Part shown: positions 1 to 11,234 of the stretch, piece after piece
How the letters are laid out: the number at the start of each line of letters is the position of its first letter
Numbering within the stretch: the stretch's first letter is position 1
Assembly (NCBI GenBank): GCA_002794775.1
Contig: NBAY01000005.1
Location: forward strand, 434,001-498,000
Direction: 5' to 3'
Length of the DNA stretch: 64,000 nt
Source: Porodaedalea pini
Lineage: Eukaryota; Basidiomycota; Agaricomycetes; Hymenochaetales; Hymenochaetaceae
Notes under the pieces: generated by a model
Told to the model about the DNA's origin: nothing
The model's database searches: none
Seen by the model: the letters and a program-made list of their open reading frames with translations, nothing else
Translations under genes and position numbers: made by a program

Positions 1-643
1 GAGCTCTTGAGCCATTTCAAAGAAAGGCACATTAATAATGTAGGAGAGAGTGAAGAGACACCGTTTCGGTGCGGTTTGAGGGGGTGTAAAAAGGGATGGA
101 AGGTCAGCGGGTTATCTTTGTTTCATGAATCGTCGACTAATCGGATGTGGCCCATGAAAAGAGTATAAATGGACTCCAATATCATCTGCAAATGTGAGTT
201 CTGTTTATATGTTTCTTCCGCATTTCGAATCTAAGTAAATATATCCATTTTCAGTTCCAAGATCCATTATCAGCACGTTTGTTCGCATGCGGCTGCCACG
301 GAGAAGCAGACTACGGGTATTGATCCCAGGACCGATGTCGCCGATGCGAACCCTCCTGACCTTTCTGAAGATGTTCCCAGAGTAGCAAAACGGTTACACA
401 AGTGTCCTCGCCCCGGATGTGTGAAGGAGTACAAGCAGCTAAGTGGGCTGCGATACCATTTACTTCACGTAAGTCCCTGTCACTCGTGCAACCACCATTT
501 GGGCTCAATGTAACACTCTGCGTTCGTAGGGCCATCCGAGAGACCTGCCTGCACAGCTTGATACCGTTCCTCCGATGATTGCAAGGCAGTTTAGCAGGGG
601 ATCCGGAACTGAGACGACCGGGGCTGGTGTAGCACCACCATAG
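1..643 (+). CDS. Sfp1/JAZF1-like C2H2 zinc-finger protein, C-terminal part (5' end outside window)
   Basis: Exons <1-102, 162-193, 255-468 and 530-643 join in one frame to a TAG stop. The first intron (103-161) has a CTAAT branch site. Removing it restores a zinc finger, CGLRGC followed by KSINGLQYH, with C-x4-C and 12 residues to the first His. A second finger reads CPRPGC then YKQLSGLRYHLLHGH. This 'K-x-x-x-G-L-x-Y-H' finger type is the one seen in yeast Sfp1 and animal JAZF1, which act as nuclear transcriptional regulators (family knowledge). The window begins inside what looks like the end of an earlier finger (LLSHFKERH). The tail after the last finger is short, Ser/Gly/Thr-rich and unstructured. 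The target genes cannot be told from sequence. The exon structure is well supported by phase; the family call is good; the exact orthologue is not established. Confidence 0.7.
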
Positions 644-3600
644 TCTGCGCTTTATCTTCTATTAAATAGTAAGTTGCGTTATTGTACAGCATGGGCAGTT
701 CGATATAGTCTACTTTTTCTTTTTTCAATGCAATACGGCGGAGAACGTGGGACGACGGAAGCTCAAATCGCTTGCGTAAATGTTCTTCTGTACACGTACT
801 AGTATTTTAGCTATTTATTTCGAGAAGATGCAACGCCACAGCGGCAGCGCCTCCGCCGATCGACGCGCCAATCAAGGACCAACAATTCGCGCTTCGTCTT
901 GAAAACTAGATCAGTTAATCGCGATCACTGCCGTCCCAGCGCGCGTCTCATGCTCTAATATTCTCACTGGACGATAGACTATGGTAGTATGAAGATAGAG
1001 GGAAATTTTGCACAAAACTTGTAGAACTTGTACTCTGGGAGTTTATATCCAAAATTCACGCACACGGACCTAAAACTTAAAAGCGATGCTCTCTTCCATT
1101 CTGTTTCGCCCATTCTTTGCCAGCAAGCTCCGGGGCATTCTCATAATCCAACCAACTTGCTTAATCATGGAATATAAATACATGGCATTTTCAAGCCACC
1201 AGCCCCAGAATCCCGCTCGTCGGAGTCCCACGGAAACAGTCGTGCAGTAACACAAATAAACACATCACATCATATCATATCAGGCAGATTCAGCGGAAGA
1301 GCATGGAAGTTGGAAACGGCCGAACAAATACATAGTGACTAGTACTACCTTGTGAGCTGGCGTTCTAATTTCACAGTATGCGTCCCACCGAGACTCGGTT
1401 GCTACCATACCAAGTATAAGTGCTGTATCCCCCCTTGCTGCGCATACGAATGTATCTGTACCTGTAAATAGAACAAAAGGCAGCGTATCCATGATATAGT
1501 GCTCCGTTTCGTAGATATTTTCAATTACCTTCTCGAGGGAGGCGAAAACGCCAATTTGGCAGATTCCTAAGACGATGCCTTACAAAAAAAGTGTTCTGAT
1601 GGATTTTTTTCCCCAGCCGTCCAAATAGGACAAAGAATGGAAGCGAGGACGCGGATAGCAGATTCGTATCCGATATTTGACATCTCTTACACTATATTTG
1701 TTATAGTCATGAAGATAAACATATACATTGTATATGTATCATAGACGGAATTAGGAACTCACGTACGTAGCATGCTCTATGTAGTCCGAGGTTGCCAGAG
1801 CTCCGTGAGCTGGATTTAAATACAACTGAGGGCCAAGAGGTATTTGAAGTCGAGATAGAGACAACATTGCGCTTGCCAGGACCGAGCGGAGCGTATGCGC
1901 AAATAGAAGGGGCGTGCGCAGGGAGAGTCGCGGAAAACATTGACGTATGCTCGAGGTTGAGAATTTGCCATAGTACATTCATAGATCAGATAGGTCATAA
2001 CGGAGTCGCTACCCCAGTATTTGAGTGAAGTGGGTGGGGCCACCCCTAGCAGGTGCAGCACTAAATATGGAGCCCGCTGACCGACAGCCGCAGAAGCCGA
2101 CATCGTGTCCCTCACGGGAGAAACGACAGGCATCTGTAATTCAGCAGTCAGGCAAACGAAGGAGAAACTTGAAGGGCGGACGCCTGTGACGAAGGGGTAG
2201 AGGAAGATGTATACGTACCGAGCCTCAAACCCATAAACAGGAACGTCGACGTGATCGTGACGGAGGCATTGATGATGAAGCACTGTCTCTACGAATAACA
2301 TACGAGATCGCCGGTCCGAGTTGGCGAGAGTTCCTTTGATATACATACGTCGAAGCACGAGGACCTCTCGAACTGCCAGCACACAAGACAGAAGCAGAAT
2401 CCCTCGAAGCCCGGTGCGGCCCCATCGCCACATATGTACAGTCGCCCCGGGCCAGCGTCGAGCATGCACCTTCGTTGTCTCGAAGCCCCGAAGTCCCGAA
2501 TTCCAATGGTCCTAAACCCGCGAGGACAAAAATCGAGGGTTTCGCCGACGCGCGCACAGTGTTCTAGTGGCAGTTTGCACCGGATCCGGGATCGCTCATG
2601 TGCGCTTAATAGCCTACTTGATGCCCCGCGCTCCGCCATCTTCGTATATGTGTGGTCCATGTGTACCATGTGCAGCACTTTGCGCCATTCGCTGGAAATA
2701 CATATCAATCCATTCTTTTTTTCAGAGTGATGCGCCGACCGCACATCCGTTCGGCTGGGCGCGCTTGAAGATCAAGTTATCTCGGGTAAATAAACGCGCA
2801 AAAGAGAGAGGGCTCAACGCGAAGGCCCTAGACGCGCTCCGGTCCGGATGTGGGTCCTAAGACGCACCTAGGCGACACCAAACCTTCCATCCGAATTTTA
2901 AAGAAAATTGTACGGGAAAGCGAATCGTCTAAATTCTTGTTTGCGGAGTACTAATGTCGGCGCGGATGAGGCCCAGTATTGAGCATACAAATGAGAAGCG
3001 CATCCGGCTAGCGGGCCCGAAAACTCGGAGTGTAAGCGGGAGCCTGATTCGGATCCGGGTTTGAAGAGAAACGCGGAGTCGGAAGCGGAGATTGCTTGCC
3101 AGAGCGCGTTTTTATGTGGAAAGAAACGGCCAGAACAGCGAGAGATAACATAGGATGTAAGGGAAGAAGGGTAAGAAGAAAACGTTGCTTCAGTTGGCGA
3201 CCGTGCCAGCGGTAGGTTTCTAGCCTGGAGAGACTTTGGCCGTCGACGGAGCAGAAACACACCTCTCCGTTCATATTAATGTTATCCCAGAGCAGGCCTC
3301 AAGCTTGTGCTATAAGCGTGTTTGTGTGCACTGTTATGAGTTTCCTGAACCGTATCAAACGCCCCCGTCTTCTAGTCGAAAACGCTATGAAAAGCGCCGA
3401 CGGACCGGTGGGCGAGAACAGGCACATCAGTTGCTCGAATCACCTGGCAGTCGGAACTTGCATCGAAGACCGGGAGACGATGAGGTGAGATGCGGCGTGG
3501 ATGTGGATATCAGATGAGATGAGATACGTACGAACGGGGGGTTCTAGGGAGGCACCGAGGAGGAGCAATATTGGAGAGCTAGAAGACGGGCGAGGAGTCG

Positions 3601-5166
3601 CCTGCAGGCAGTCGGAGTTCGGAGCTCGGAATGTTGCGGTCTACATGTGACATAGCGGCGATAACAGAGTACAATCGGAGACTGTCCAATCTACGTGCTA
3701 GCAGTCTCGTAGAGCGCCATGGCACCTCGTATCACAATTGCTACAGCATTCTTGTTCTTGCGAGAGGCACAAAGTCGGAGTAGCTTGCCCATCATCCCCG
3801 TGGGTCCAGTTCATACGTGTTTCACAACCAGACAGCTCGAGGTGATGCTGCCGCGTGTCTCGCTGCGGGAAGCTTGCTGCGGATGCGTTATTTTCGACGA
3901 CAGCCACAGCTGCACGTCTGACACGACACCGTGACTGCTCTCCAGATTCAGCCATTTCGTGGGAGTAGCTTCATCATCAGACAGAGAGGAGATCATTCCT
4001 TGTGTGCACGGAGAAACTTACAAAGACAAAAGTAAGCAAGCTTTGATGGCGAATAATAGAAAGGCGATGTAGACGGGACAAGAGCAATGCACAAAGAGAC
4101 GGTAGTGAAGAAGATGCGATCCGGAGTGGTGAAAAAGATGGGAAATTTAGAGAACAGTGACGGCGGAAGCATTCACGAATGCACATAAGAGGACCGTGCA
4201 TGGTCGTCGTCGTTGAGACTGTCACTGATCTCCATCCAAAATGAGCTTCAGCCTGAGCGTGTTTCAACACATGTGCGATGGATTTTCCTGAATATGAATG
4301 AGAATCCAGGAAGGATGGGCGGGCGGTATAGGGGCGGGGATTACTCGACGGGAGGGGACAATCAGGGCGGCGACAGTAGCGGAGGAGGACAATTGCGCCG
4401 GGAAGCTTAAGGACGTGAAGATTGAGCAGCTGCAGCCAATGTGGGCGTGGGATGATTTCACTCAGTGATATAAATGGAGACTGGGCTTCGGAGGTCACAG
4501 CAATATCCGCGGTCTGTCTTCGACACAGCTGGAATTTTCATTAATGTTTTTGGCAGTCAGGCGAGCACGATGTGTGCTGGCCATCGAACTTGAGGGAAGG
4601 GATATATGACGGATGCAAAATGCAAATGTCCTGATTTGCAGACGCACGTGCCTCACAGGCCGCATGCGGCATGGCGATCACCAGGAAAATCACAAATCTG
4701 CAAAGAGGCCCAGAATTTCGTCACCGCTCCAAATATTTACTGACGCCCATAAACAGACATAGCAAACTGAATTGGGAAGTCAGCAACTGAATAGGGAGAT
4801 ACATTGTCGGAGTTAGTCACGTCTTGACGGAAGCTTCAGGTCCCAGTGAAGCACGCGGACTGACCGGCACGGAAAGAATACTAGACGGCTGCCACGAGTA
4901 ACGGCCTCCTTTACTCCCACCCACCTATATACTCGCTCTCTTTATAAACCCCTCCTCCCACACCCCAAGTCCGCCCTCCCAAACACGCTCGTTTCCCGAT
5001 ATCGAGTCCGCCCTTTCATATCGAGACTCTATCTCCCCTCAACGTCCCCGCCAGCGTCCCGTAGTGCTCCATCAGCGGATCTCGTACTCATCCCCACCGT
5101 AAATTCGCAAATCCAGGAGATTAAAGCGCGCGCGCCTCGTCGCCCATTCAATACACCCTCAAAACA
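644..5166. other. Gene-poor stretch with possible remnant of a minus-strand membrane-protein gene
   Basis: No gene is confidently supported here. On the minus strand there are weak traces of a multi-exon gene. One hydrophobic exon (about 2219-2288) lies between a GTATGT donor/TTCGTAG acceptor upstream and a GTACGT donor downstream. A second segment near 1500-1580 reads GIVLGICQIGVFASLEK. A C-terminal-looking segment ends at about 815 (GASIGGGAAAVALHLL). They resemble pieces of a multi-pass membrane protein, but I could not join them into one frame and recognise no family. The right-hand end (from about 4900) is the C/T-rich promoter and leader of the peptide-precursor gene at 5167. Confidence 0.3.
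4926..4948 (+). promoter_or_regulatory. TATA-like elements of the 11-mer peptide precursor gene
   Basis: A CTATATA and a TTATAAA motif lie about 220-240 bp upstream of the start codon at 5167. They are followed by a long pyrimidine-rich, CCCTCC-rich leader, a layout often seen upstream of strongly expressed fungal genes. Assignment as the core promoter is inferred from motif and position only. Confidence 0.4.
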
Positions 5167-5707
5167 ATGCTCTCTTCAAGACTTTTCCTCCTCTTCTCCT
5201 GCCTCTTCGTTCTCCTTGCTCTTGTCCACGCTGCACCTGTGCGTCTATATCATCTGCTGTTTATGCCGTCTCTTACCTCTCTCCACATGCAGGTCGCATC
5301 GCCCGACGACCTCGTCAAGCGCGTCGCCGAGCCTGTGAGTACATTCGATTTGTCCTAACCTCCGTTCTCTAAAGCAAGCATCCGTGATGTTTAGCAAGGC
5401 GGCATGGGCGGCAGCGGTAAGGACTGGAAGCGCAATCCACAAGGAGGCATGGGCGGGTCGGGCAAAGACTGGAAACGTGAGCCCGAAGCCGCACCCGCAC
5501 CGCAAGGCGGCATGGGCGGCTCTGAGAAGGACTGGAAGCGGGAGGCCGCGCCTATTCCGGTGAGTGTCCCTGTCGTCCTTCTTTCGCTCATCACTTGCTC
5601 AGACTCCCTTCCCTCTACAGCAGGGCGGCTTCGGCGGAGCAAGCAAGGACTGGAAGCGGGAGCCTGTACCGCAAGGCGGCATGGGTGGCTCCGAGAAAGA
5701 CTGGTGA
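5167..5707 (+). CDS. Secreted repetitive peptide precursor (Kex2/Ste13-type), five copies of an 11-residue peptide
   Basis: Exons 5167-5238, 5293-5334, 5395-5559 and 5621-5707 give a 121-residue protein. Residues 1-22 form a signal peptide (hydrophobic FLLFSCLFVLLALV core, then HA-AP). A short pro-region ends in LVKR. Then come five repeats: QGGMGGSGKDW twice, QGGMGGSEKDW, QGGFGGASKDW and QGGMGGSEKDW. Each of the first four is followed by KR; the last ends the protein at W. The spacers between KR and the next Q are VAEP, NP, EPEAAPAP, EAAPIP and EPVP, so every dipeptide ends in Ala or Pro. This is the signature for Kex2 cleavage, carboxypeptidase removal of KR, and Ste13-like trimming, as in yeast alpha-factor. 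An N-terminal Gln could cyclise. Introns 2 and 3 fall exactly before a Q of a repeat. Gene structure is strongly supported; biological role is unknown. Confidence 0.85.
5395..5704 (+). repeat. Tandem coding repeat encoding QGGxGGxxKDW units
   Basis: Five diverged repeats run across exons 3 and 4, interrupted by the intron at 5560-5620. Core units are fixed at 11 residues and vary only at positions 4, 7 and 8. Spacer lengths vary by whole dipeptides. Constancy of the core with variation of the spacer suggests selection on the released peptide. Confidence 0.8.
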
Positions 5708-8700
5708 TCGTGCTCGCTTGTTCCGGAGGATTCGCTCAAATCAATCAAATCATCGTCGTTCTTTGGGATTCGTGTTCACGGATTAGTTGGGGTTCTGTGT
5801 GGAGTACGTGCTTTCTCGCATCTCACTACTGCCTCTGGTACAGATTGCTAATACATATTTTCTGTGTAGAATGTGTACTTTTTACGCGGTTGTTGTTGTT
5901 CTATACGCTGTCCTTTCTCGCCTCGCCTCGTTCCCCTCGTCATCGCCTGCCTTCATTATTTTCTAACCCTGTCGCCGTATCTCCAGTCTCCTTTCTGCAG
6001 TCCTTGTCGGAACCTTTCTACTTTCTTCCCCTCTTACTTTACTTTACTACCTTTTTTTCTTCCTGTTGATCACGGATTGCAATTTGTTACGTTGTTGCGC
6101 TCTTCCCTGCTCGCCCCCATTCTTAAAAATGATCGTCTTTCATCTTGATGGACACCTTTCCTCTCGCACGCAACACGACTCCCTCCCCATTCAATACGTC
6201 TTCGGACGTTCACGGTCTTTACGCTGCTCCGTTTTGTCTCAATTTATTTGCTGTTATTCTTGTCCCTTGGGAGTGTTCTCTGCGAAGCAATGAAATCCAC
6301 GGTACTGAGTATGAAGCCTTGCTGATCAAGGGCATCTGTGCTCGTCTTGTATGTCGTCACTTCTCTTCTTTTTTTCTTCTGGTTTTCTTTTTTCTGCGCC
6401 CTGCTTCGGGAGTTTTTTGTTCTTCTCTTTTGAAGTTCCGATTTTGTTCAGATTTCCTCCCCTCCCACGAGCTTCGCGATTTCTCAGGCCCAGTCGCTTG
6501 GGCGTGCTGCGGGTCTGGATTTCTTTCCCTCGCCTGTCCTCCGTTCCCTCGCCTTGCACCGCCTCAGCTTCTATCTCGAGGCCGTGCATCAACATTGTCT
6601 CGGGATACGAACGTCTGTCTCATTTGTCGCAATACTCACTGAAGCCTTTTCTTCTGTCTTCCTTTTTTCTTTTTCTTTTTCCTTCATCTCTCACTGCGCA
6701 ATTGGTGCAGATACACAATAGAACAAACGATCTGCTGTACTACCCAACGTACCCCCGTACGCGTGTGAGAGACTAGTACTATCGACCGCCCGACCGATCT
6801 GCGTTCGCTCTCGACGTCGGACAGAACTGAATTTGAATGCGAACTCGGTGGACTTGGGGGGGCTGAAACCCTCCGATCGATTGCGCGGATTAACTGATCA
6901 TGATCTTCCTCTGATCTGGGAAGAAATTGCAGAAGATCTAGAGGGGTAATTAGTACTGCGTCCGGGGTGGCTTCCCAAGTGGTGTATTTATAGTATTGCA
7001 TGCGTACTGTACCGTGACAGAGTTGGAGTTGGAGTACTAGTGTAGGGTTGTTTGGATATGGTACATATATACGATTTATTTATTTTATTTTGCCTTTGCG
7101 CTTCTCTTGAGTACTAGTGGGAATTTGGACGGCATGCGAGAAGCAATATTAATATTAATAACGCCGGCTTGAAAGCCGATGCGGATATGCTGATGCTTGA
7201 TGCCGTTTCGTGGTTTTAATTAGAAGCGGGGGAGTTTTTTTTTCCCCACCTTCTGCGATATGGCTGTAGTACTAGTACTAGTAGTAGGCCTGCCTGAGCC
7301 TTGGTATTGGGAGGGAGGTGGGGAGGTGGATCCCTTTGGTGGTTAGGTCGGCTTGGGCATGGGCTTGGAGTCGGAATTGGAGTCGGAGTCGGAATTGGAG
7401 TCGGGGTCGGAGTCGGAGTCGGATGTCGAGTGCCCCCCATCCCCCCTGGGTGGATGGCGGTAGGGGGCGGCGTCTCTACTACTGATACTAGTACTGTAGT
7501 TCTTGTGTCTGCATTCTGCGTTCTGACTTCCGCGTTTAACTTTAAGCTTGAAACTCTGTCGCTGTCATTTTTTTCTCTTTTTTGGAAGATGAGATGTTGA
7601 AAATTTTTTAAAAAATGGAAGAAAAAAAACAAAACGAAAACGGGGAAGATGTTGACTATACGTGTATGTATCATCATGCATTATGCAAGGCTACGAGTGG
7701 ATTTGAGACTCGGAATATTAATATGTAGACGTTAATATTGTATGTTTATATATATGCTAGAATTAAAATGGAAAAAAATATGAGTTGCTGATTAATATTC
7801 CCTTTTTTTCTGTCCCCCTTTTTGGCGCACCGTGAATGAAAATGGAAATAAAACAAAAACAAAAACAAAACCTGCCGTAGGGATCCAGGTGTCGTTTTTG
7901 TTCGTTTTCGTTTTCGTGCGAAGGGAGGGAAGGGGTGGATTACCGAGGTCGGCCGATGGGCCGACGGCAAGTGCAACTTGAAGTGTGACTGAACCATCTG
8001 AACATCCAGCGAGGCATCAGAACCAGAAATACCTACTGATCATGAAGGCGTATGCAGCATGCAATTTGGATTTGGACTTGGATATTATTGAACGAGATAT
8101 TGTGACTGGACGGTATATGTAGAAACACGGAATTTAATCTTAAGAAGTGCTGATGCTCCACAACGGCAATATTGATAAGTACCGTGCGTGCGTGCCTCTT
8201 TCCGTCTGTGTCTGTCTGTCTCTCCTTCTCGGCGTGGATGATGACAAGGACGACACGCACTACGCTATGTGTGAATATCGGTCGGACGTTGAAATGTCAA
8301 TATTAATGCTTGTGTCTAGGCCAAACAGTTTACATGTACGCGATCACGGCGCTAGAAGAGACAAAACTGAAGTGATCGGCGGTGGCGCTGATAAGAACTC
8401 TCTTGTTAAGGTTGGCCGAGCGACATTTCAGCACTCGCCGAGATGCCGAGATCTGTTGCGTCTTATTTGTGGCTAACGGGTGGTTCTTTTCAGATTAATA
8501 ATTATTACCAGGCGGGGTGTCTGCGGCTCCCTACTAATAATACGAGGCCTCGGATATGGCGCTAAAATAGAAATGGATAATTCAGATCCAGCATGACCGT
8601 GCGCCTCGCGGACGATAAGGCACCACCGATGTGTAAAGCGTGCTCGCGATCCAGGCTTCTGCAGATCCCGACTTTGCTCGGTGATTTCTGCGGGCGACAC

Positions 8701-9720
8701 ACGTCGCGATCAAGGGCAACGCATATAGCGGAAAAAGAAGGGCGGGATCTCGAACTCCTATTAAACTGACGAAGCCTTGGAGTCGGATGACGACGGTGGT
8801 CGCGGTTGTTTTTGTACTGATAAGAGGACCATGGGCGGAGAGCCTGAGGTACCGTGAAGATTCTCAGGGGGATAACATCAACAGGCGGCGCGGCAGGGGA
8901 TTCGAGAATGAAATAAGCCTAGGAACGAGCGGCTCGGTGTTCCCTAAGACCTTAAGCTTGGACAGGATACATCTTCGATGGTCGATCCTTTCAACGACGC
9001 TGCTGAGCAATCGAGTGCGACGTCACTCGAGACGAGAATGCCATAGAGCTAGAAGGGGAAACGCGCCAGCCAGGGACGTGCTTACATATATCCAAGAGTC
9101 TGACGCCGACAACGCGGTCCTCATGTTGTCAAATGTGCGCCCTTAGACGACCCTGATGAGCCTACGGGGTCACTGGGCTAGACTCTCTCCGCCTTGGTTT
9201 AGCTTGCTTTTTCCCCCTCGTTTTTCCTGACTATTTTTTGTCTCGTGAGCTCTGCTGTCTGATCGCTCCATCTGCCATGGGGTGGCGGATGGAAAGACAT
9301 CTGACTCGGAAGTCGTTGGCGGTGAAGAAAGAACTTCGTCTCGGGGATAGGAACGGCATCGACGGGTCGACGGTCGGCCTCGGCGCGGCCGCAGCTGTTT
9401 TTTCGGACCATGCAGCCGATACAGTACGGATCAATGGTTGACCAATCGAGTTCCCGGGCTGCGTTCCAAATATGGAGTTAGCCTTTTGTCGGCCCTTCTT
9501 CCAGGCACATGCACAGCTAATCACCAGGCACGCTCGTCATCTCCCGCGCGGAAGAGTACTTAATATGATAGCACACCCAATTTTGCATTTTACAACTCCC
9601 CCTCTCTCTCGTTGTCTAGCCTCGTTGCCTGCAGCCGTTCTTATTCTTGTTGTCAACCCGTTCGCATATTGTCATTGGCGCATTTTTCGTGCGTCTGCTC
9701 TCTTTGTTGTTTTGAGATGG
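5708..9720. other. Gene-poor stretch between the two peptide-precursor genes
   Basis: No protein family is recognised. 5708-6700 is C/T-rich (3' UTR-like). 7366-7424 holds a GTCGGA minisatellite listed separately. Around 7740-7920 there are A-rich and AAACAAAAAC-type low-complexity runs. A 119-codon open frame at 8787-9146 (plus strand) shows no recognisable motif or splice context and is not called. Confidence 0.5.
7366..7424 (+). repeat. GTCGGA-type minisatellite
   Basis: About nine near-identical hexamers of GTCGGA, with GTCGGG and GGAATTGGA variants. It sits in non-coding DNA between the two peptide-precursor genes. In one frame it would encode a Gly-Val/Gly-Ile run, but nothing around it supports translation. 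Confidence 0.7.
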
Positions 9721-9726
9721 TATATA
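9721..9726 (+). promoter_or_regulatory. TATA box of the pentapeptide precursor gene
   Basis: TATATA lies 51 bp before the ATG at 9777. This fits a TATA box about 30 bp before transcription start with a very short leader. Inferred from motif and spacing. Confidence 0.45.
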
Positions 9727-9776
9727 GCTGACGCGCTCGATATGTGCGGTTGAAGTAGACTCGTTCATTCGCTCCT

Positions 9777-10007
9777 ATGCGTGCTATTTCGATCATCGTT
9801 GCCCTTGCGGCACTCACTGCTGTACATGCCGCCCCCGTAGCGGATGCGGCCGCCCCAGATTGGAGGCGCGCCGCACCCGACTGGAGACGCGAGCCTGGCT
9901 CTCCGGATTGGAGGCGCGACGCTGAGCCAGGCTCTCCAGATTGGAAACGCGAGCCAGGCTCGCCCGATTGGAGGCGGGAAGCGAAGGCCGGCGCGCCCGA
10001 CTGGTAG
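9777..10007 (+). CDS. Secreted repetitive peptide precursor (Kex2/Ste13-type), six pentapeptide copies ending PDW
   Basis: A single 76-codon exon. Residues 1-18 form a signal peptide (AISIIVALAALTAV core, cleavage likely after HA). What follows is six units separated by RR or KR: AAPDW, AAPDW, GSPDW, GSPDW, GSPDW and GAPDW. The last unit ends the protein with no dibasic. Spacers before the pentapeptides are APVADA, none, EP, DAEP, EP and EAKA, again only X-Ala/X-Pro dipeptides. DPP-type enzymes do not cut before Pro (family knowledge), so trimming should stop at AAPDW and GAPDW and leave every product a pentapeptide ending PDW. The architecture matches the four-exon precursor 4 kb upstream on the same strand, including the Asp-Trp C-terminus. 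The core sequence and gene structure differ, so similarity may be by shared processing or distant common origin. Function unknown. Confidence 0.85.
   Translation: MRAISIIVALAALTAVHAAPVADAAAPDWRRAAPDWRREPGSPDWRRDAEPGSPDWKREPGSPDWRREAKAGAPDW
9832..10004 (+). repeat. Tandem coding repeat encoding xxPDW units with dibasic separators
   Basis: Six copies of a Pro-Asp-Trp-ended unit, the first five followed by Arg-Arg or Lys-Arg. The bases GATTGGAGGCG and close variants recur through the stretch, showing recent tandem duplication. Confidence 0.8.
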
Positions 10008-11234
10008 ACGCGCCCAACCGCCTCACTACTACCCGATCTTCCCTCTGTCTCTGACTGCAATGCAAAAGGCTGTACGTACTCGTCTCTTTCTTCTCGCTGG
10101 TTTGTCTTTTCTGACAGAAAAGGGCTTGTAGTTGCTTGCCCAATAACCTTACTATCTCGGACATTTACTTCCACACTGCCTGCGCTTGCCCTCGAGTCTA
10201 ATCTTATGTTCCCCTCCCACTCAATTAAGCAATTAACCATCGTATCGCATTCACTGTTGCACGATCAGTCCCCTTTACCCTTCATCTATCCTCGTCCTGG
10301 TCATTCCCCCTCTCTTCCTGAATTTCAGATTATTCTTTGCTTCACGATCCCACGCGACGAGCATGTTCCATTCCATATAATCACCTCACGCGGATTGCAT
10401 GTGCTAGGGCATGCATGCGTGGCCGTATTCTCAGGAGTACTAGCCGGGTCGCGGATGCTGTTTATTTTTACTCAAAGTTACCCTATTTCTCTCATGTAGA
10501 TACATGCTATATTTTCTCGGTTTGTCGGTCGACGTGTATCATTCTGTGCGTACTGTGTAGCCCGCGGTGCGAGAAGAAAGGAATCAAAAGTCATGTGTCG
10601 TGTACAATTTTTTCACGTCGGGGTGCCTGGGCTGTGTCGTATTTTGTACGCGCCAATATTAACCTGAAGTTCCATCAGGAGGCACGGCGCAATAGATTAC
10701 AGAATGAATATGTAATTGCAACTCTACCGGGCACTCAGGACCGCCAGAGGCACGAAGATAAGCATTCTGTGAAGGACGCTTATGTATCGGGAGTCGGAAC
10801 TGCCCTGTTTTTGTCAGGCACTGGTACTGTTTCGAGCCGCGACGAGCATTCCAATCCTTGGCAGCAGGACAGAAAGCTCAAGCCAGATTCAGCTCGCGCA
10901 TCCGGCCGGCGCAAATGAGTTGATTGAAAATGTGCTGGCCTTGCGCTCAGACGGAGAATGAAGGACCAACTTGAAAGAGGGAAATGAAGCAGGAATCGGG
11001 AGCCGGGACAGGAAGACTGGACTCGGAGTTGAAAGGGTGCGTGCGGGAATAATGTTACATATCTTGTTCGGCGGCCGTACGCAGAGATGGTGAAGAACTA
11101 TTCATGCAAAAGCTGGCCTTGCGGTTTCGGTCCCCTTTCCTTGTGATAACAGCATAATAGTGATTGAATTGAAGATGAATTGCATGCGTGCAGCACGGGT
11201 GCACCAGTGAATAATGTAAGGACAAGGTTCCATT
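10008..11234. other. Intergenic, nothing recognised
   Basis: Downstream region of the pentapeptide gene and 3' side of MTQ2. The 193-codon plus-strand frame at 10337-10918 is Cys/Arg/Ser-rich with no recognisable motif or splice support and is treated as chance. Confidence 0.5.

Noticed and set aside
1816..2469. 217-codon minus-strand open frame
   Set aside because: Composition looks non-coding in this frame, and the local splice sites favour a different frame with a hydrophobic exon.
7301..7600. Gly/Val-repeat protein
   Set aside because: Created by the GTCGGA minisatellite; no signal peptide and the rest of the frame lacks coding character.
10337..10918. 193-codon plus-strand open frame
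   Set aside because: Cys/Arg/Ser-rich, no motif, no promoter or splice context; likely chance.
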